A stretch of 64,000 bases of DNA, from NCBI RefSeq assembly GCF_947179515.1, contig NC_067482.1, forward strand, positions 73,013,811 through 73,077,810, in the 5' to 3' direction. The stretch is from Apodemus sylvaticus. Its lineage: Eukaryota > Chordata > Mammalia > Rodentia > Muridae. Numbering within the stretch: position 1 is the stretch's first letter; every line of letters begins with the position of its first letter. The position numbers and the translations under genes are program-made. Shown here in pieces: positions 60,485-64,000 of this stretch. The notes beneath the pieces were generated by a model that saw only the letters and a list, made by a program, of their open reading frames with translations, had not been told where the DNA came from and made no database searches.

Positions 60485-60571
60485 AGGAATTCTGTGTCAG
60501 ACAGCTCTAGATTCAAATCTCACTCATTTGTTAGTCCTGAACTCTTCGAGCCACATCTTCACCCAGATAAA
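60485..60571 (-). repeat. MIR SINE (diverged)
   Basis: Antisense MIR-like: agctctagattcaaatctca, then actcttcgagccacatcttc. Confidence 0.5.
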
Positions 60572-60720
60572 ACTGTCAAGTGTGGCGTTGCATGCCTTTA
60601 ATCCCAGCAGAGTTGGAGGCCAGCTTGGTCTACAGAGGGAGTTCCAGGACAGCAAGCCCTGCACAGAGAAGCCCTGTCTTGTAAAACAAAGCACCCCAAA
60701 ACGAAACAAAACAAAAACCA
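60572..60720 (+). repeat. B1 SINE
   Basis: Sense B1: ttgcatgcctttaatcccag, ggccagcttggtctacagag, gttccaggacagcaagcc, gccctgtcttgtaaaac, with an AAAC-rich tail. Confidence 0.92.
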
Positions 60721-61183
60721 ACCAACCAAAAACCTACAAAAAATATCTATTCAATGGAGTTGTTGTGTTAAATGAGATGCCTCGACACATAAAGAGGATG
60801 CCACAGGCTCTGCTCTAGAATTACTAGTAAAGGATACTGTGCAGCTGTGTAGCAAAGAAGTTTGATGGGTGATGCTGGGGCAGCTACTGGCGGTGGCCAA
60901 AAACATCCTTCCAGAAAGATGTTTGTGTTACTTCCAGGCTTCCATCTCCCCCAACCAAAGGGTGGCACTCAAGACTGGCACACTGGGTCACTGTCTTGAA
61001 TTAAAGGAAGCTCTTGGGAACATGCTCAGCCTCTGTGGTCTGGTAAGCTGCGGAGAACATTCTGAGATTTGGAGTGTTATTCTGCAGAGCAGAAGATTCA
61101 GGGGACGGGTGAAAGGAAAGAGCCTGAGCGGTGGAGCCCGTGGGAGAGAGCAGCTGTTCCCCATTTCTGCTTTAAACACAATG

Positions 61184-61297
61184 AGAGGTAATGAGTTTAC
61201 ACTGAAGCATGAAGGATTTAGGCTAAACATTAAGAAGAATTTCCTGAATGTGGGTGTTGTTGGGCTTTGGAACGAGTTAGCAAGGTGTTTGAAATAA
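61184..61297 (+). mobile_element. CR1/L3-type LINE ORF2 tail, frame preserved
   Basis: The plus-strand frame ending here reads GFRLNIKKNFLNVGVVGLWN then ELARCLK and a stop. This resembles the C-terminal signature of CR1/L3-clade LINE ORF2 proteins (a phe-arg-leu-asp-ile-arg-lys-x-phe-phe, then val-val-x-x-trp-asn-x-leu-pro pattern). The DNA tttaggctaaacattaagaa also fits L3-like consensus. The open frame extends upstream to 60,869 (142 codons), but the upstream part is not LINE-like. The family match is by eye. Confidence 0.5.
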
Positions 61298-61559
61298 GGG
61301 CAGTGTTTCTTCTGGCTGTGGCCTGGGAGCCCTTGGGGTGGCTTTGCTCTCATGCTCCTCCTAAACTGGGGGATCCTAGGTACTCTTAGAACTCTCTGCT
61401 TGTGCCTGTTTGAGTCTGCCCTATGGTTCCAGACCTGGATCCACTCTAAGGAGACTGACTGTGGTGCAGGCCAGATCATTGCCTCGGGCCATCTCCAGCC
61501 TGACATTCCACAGATGCCAGGGTTGCTTATGTAGGCTCCTCCAGTGACCAACATCTCTC

Positions 61560-62160
61560 TTTGAAATTTATTAAGAAATTCTCTGTAGGGCCTCTTTCAC
61601 CAAAAGTGCATTTAATAAAGCTTGGAATTTCCTCACAACACACTTATTTAGTTGATATATTTTTAGGCCTCGGTTATTGCTGGGCCTCACTTTGCTTTGT
61701 AAGCTCTGGGCGGGTCAGCACAGCAAGACTTCAGAGGCTTTGGACAACCAGGTCGTGAGCACCTACTGGGCTTCTCCCGGGCCTCCCAGGAAAGCAACTT
61801 TCTAGCCACTCATTTAGGATGCTCTTAAGAGAGCTACCTATTTCCATAACTGTTCTTCCAAAAGGCTGCTGCTGTGAGCTTCCTTGGGAAGAGTTCTATC
61901 CACCTACCCAACAAGCAAGTAGGTCATGGCAGGCTGCATTTATTGTACATTCAGCAGCTTCCACTCCGGAGAAGGCTTTTAAGGAAGAGCTCAAGAGCTG
62001 GCTGATAGCATTTGCATTCCCAATGTGCCTGTGTTGTTTTGCCCAAGGACTTTCATTTATTTTTGCATTTACAAAGCACCCCTTCATCACTAATAGATTT
62101 TTCCCGTGTCGACTGTTTCCTGGTGATGCACAGGACACTTGCTGACCACAGATGAGTTCA
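61560..62160. other. Unique segment with OCT- and TEAD-like sites
   Basis: No repeat is recognised over 0.6 kb. It has clean TF-like words, including a perfect octamer ATTTGCAT (62,010-62,017) overlapping GCATTCC (62,014-62,020, TEAD-like on the minus strand). Candidate enhancer; no conservation data available. Confidence 0.35.
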
Positions 62161-62164
62161 GATA

Positions 62165-63917
62165 GCAATAGACCATCCCTACCCTCACCTCACACATGCA
62201 CTCTATAGTTCCTGGGGAGTGTGTGTGTGGGGGGGGGAGACAACTGATTAGTGATGGCTCTCAAACCCTGCAGTCAGGGAAAGGTGAGAGCATTCCTTTT
62301 CTTCAGGTTCACTTCTGCACTGGGCCAACAAAGTGTGGGGTTTGGGGGTGGAAGGGCAGACACTCTAGAACCAGCTGTGGCTCTAGAACCCACCTCCTCC
62401 AGCACTCAGCAGCCAGCAGGAACCTCAGCCTACAGAGAGAGCCCTCCCGCAGCCTTCGTCCTACCTCTTCTTCTTGGTCAGCTCTCCCCTAGAAGCTCTC
62501 CTACCTTCCTTCCTTATCACTGTCTGCTTCTATGGCTTCTGGGAGGATGCAAGTGGACTTTTCTCTGTCCCACTACCTACTGCCACTAGTCAGCCACAGC
62601 CAGGGCCTCCGTCCCCTTACAACTGTGACAGCAGGGCTCCTTTCCTCCCAGTTTGTCATTTATTTGTCCTGGCCTTGGGAAGTGCAGGTTCCAGGGAGTT
62701 AAGGGACAGAGTACAACACAAAGTTCTTTCTTTATAGCAAAAGGAGCAGAAAGAGGGTAATGAGGGTAGTAGCCAATCCTTAGGCAATCCTTCCCAGGTT
62801 ACAAACACAGTCTTCAGTCCATCCCCGTTATGTGGCCCTTCTTGTCATTCCCATATAGGTATGAGAAACTGAGACAGAATAGTTAAGATACTTGCTTAAG
62901 GTCACACAGTTAGGAAGTAAAAGATCAGAAACAGAAAACGACCAGCTCAACTCCAAGGTCTAAAAGACGCTTCAAGAGGAACTATCAGGACAGCATCTAT
63001 GAGGGTCACCCAGGCAGAAATATAGAGGAGCTAGAGGGATTCTGACATCTGTCCTCTAGACTCCTGTGTGACTAGACAACCCCCACCCCGAGCGCACACA
63101 CCTCCCTGTGAGGGTGCTTGCCCAGTTCAGTCAGGGTCCCCCTCGCCCCCATACCTCTCTCTCATGTCCCTATTAAACCTCCTGTCCCACCCACAGGCAC
63201 CTCCAGGTCTGGTGTACACTTCCTGCTCCAGAGTTACCTTCAGTGGGAAGATTCCTGCCTTCCTACTGTGCACTTGTGGACCATCCTGGGAGCTCACGTT
63301 CACACCCGAGATCTCCTAGGATCTGACTCAGAACAGAAAAACTGATCAGGTACCAGGACTGTCTCCTGAGCAAGAGGCAGCGGCTTCCCTGGGTCTGACC
63401 TTCCTACTTCCTCCCCAGCTCCAGAAACCATCCCCCTCAAGGAATATAATTTACATAAAATAGTTTCCAACCGTATTAGGGGAGCAGACATGGAAAGGAA
63501 ACCCACAATTAAGGAGTTTTGCGCACTCAGTGTCTTTCCACTGGCTGGGGTATCATCTTCCTGAAATAATGAGGTCTGGCAGAGGCTGGAGCCCAGAATG
63601 TGCACCATATTCAAGTCTTCAGGGCTTTTGTCATCCTGGCTGGGGCAAGACAGACGAGGAAAACTTGGGACTGATCTGAGTTTCCATGTGCTGGCAAACA
63701 GAAGTGGGCAGGCTGAGAGTGTGGGTGTGGGCAGCGGTGAGCTATCTCTGTCCCCCATTGGATGTGGTGGACATCATCCTCTGCCCTTTAATGTACCCTG
63801 GTATCTACCAGCCATCTATCTGCTGCTTGTCCCTTCCTTGTTCCCAGGGGCAGAGGAAGCAGGTTGTCAGAGGTTGACTGACCAAGATGCCCTGGCTCCG
63901 GAGTCAGGCAGCAACTG
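62165..63917. other. Upstream flank, mostly unique
   Basis: Holds a MIR at about 62,850-62,935. A 152-codon minus-strand frame (63,300-63,758) has no recognised domain. GC content is a little higher than in the intron. Confidence 0.5.
62850..62935 (+). repeat. MIR SINE
   Basis: Sense MIR: tatgagaaactgagacagaa, cttgcttaaggtcacacagt, taggaagtaaaagatcagaa. Confidence 0.8.
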
Positions 63918-64000
63918 CCTTTGTTTCTTTGTTGTCGAGGCAAAGTCTCTCACGTTACACCAGGCTAGGCTCAAACTCCCTGTGCAGCTGCGAAGGACTT
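63918..64000 (-). repeat. B1-like SINE, cut by the window end
   Basis: Antisense start: cgaggcaaagtctctcacgt, then caccaggctaggctcaaact. The rest lies beyond the window. Confidence 0.7.

Noticed and set aside
60988..61554. 188-codon open frame on the minus strand, the longest in the window
   Set aside because: It runs antisense to the CR1/L3-like tail, has a Pro/Ser/Leu-rich translation with no recognised domain, and lacks promoter or splice support.
63300..63758. 152-codon open frame on the minus strand
   Set aside because: No domain or family recognised; overlapping plus-strand frames of similar quality; composition typical of non-coding GC-moderate DNA.

Overview
The window is mammalian nuclear DNA from a murid rodent, most likely mouse (Mus). 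The evidence is B1, B2/B3 and ORR1/MaLR repeats, two URR1 hAT elements, Lx-type LINE-1 3' UTRs, a 5'-truncated rodent L1 with a murine-type G-rich 3' UTR, and a B1 carrying mouse-type diagnostic bases. Rat is not excluded, but no young ID elements of the kind common in rat are seen. There are no bacterial genes, phage, CRISPR arrays or operons, and nearly all long open frames are chance or repeat-derived.

One protein-coding exon is identified with confidence: exon 1 of Stx18 (syntaxin 18, an ER-resident Qa-SNARE) on the minus strand. It has 56 codons (ATG at 51,100, last codon ending at 50,933), followed by a GTAAGC splice donor, and lies in a CpG island at about 50.74-51.45 kb. No exon-2-like sequence was found at lower coordinates. 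Positions 1-50,932 therefore read as the proximal part of a very long first intron, and 51.45-64 kb as the upstream intergenic flank. In human, the STX18-MSX1 interval lies on this side and carries the divergent lncRNA STX18-AS1.

Layout. 1-4.7 kb: intron with a URR1 element, a B1-like/ID-like composite SINE, a MIR and a (CA)n. 4.7-18.6 kb: mostly unique, AT-rich intron with a B1 relic, two MIRs, a 0.1-kb local duplication and a hairpin. 18.7-20.5 kb: a nested LINE stack of an old L1 (+), an antisense L1, and a younger truncated L1 with 14-bp target duplications. 20.5-33.2 kb: an unusually repeat-poor intron block. 33.2-50.7 kb: SINEs, MaLR LTRs (one with a nested B1), L2/MIR, a second URR1, Lx fragments, a 250-bp polypurine tract and dinucleotide repeats, plus a perfect 20-bp hairpin at 34.5 kb. 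50.7-51.5 kb: the Stx18 promoter and exon 1. 51.5-64 kb: Lx 3' UTR, an MLT1 LTR, a MaLR-like repeat, an unclassified LTR-like block, MIRs, B1/B3, a CR1/L3-like LINE tail with a preserved reading frame, and a unique segment at 61.56-62.16 kb that could be a conserved regulatory element.

I found no new multi-gene system. The items most worth checking are the possible divergent transcript at the Stx18 CpG island, the X-box-like site beside the exon 1 donor, the perfect hairpin, the CR1/L3 tail next to the OCT/TEAD-containing segment, the repeat-poor block, and the unexplained local duplications. All repeat family names are from memory of consensus sequences and no database search was run.
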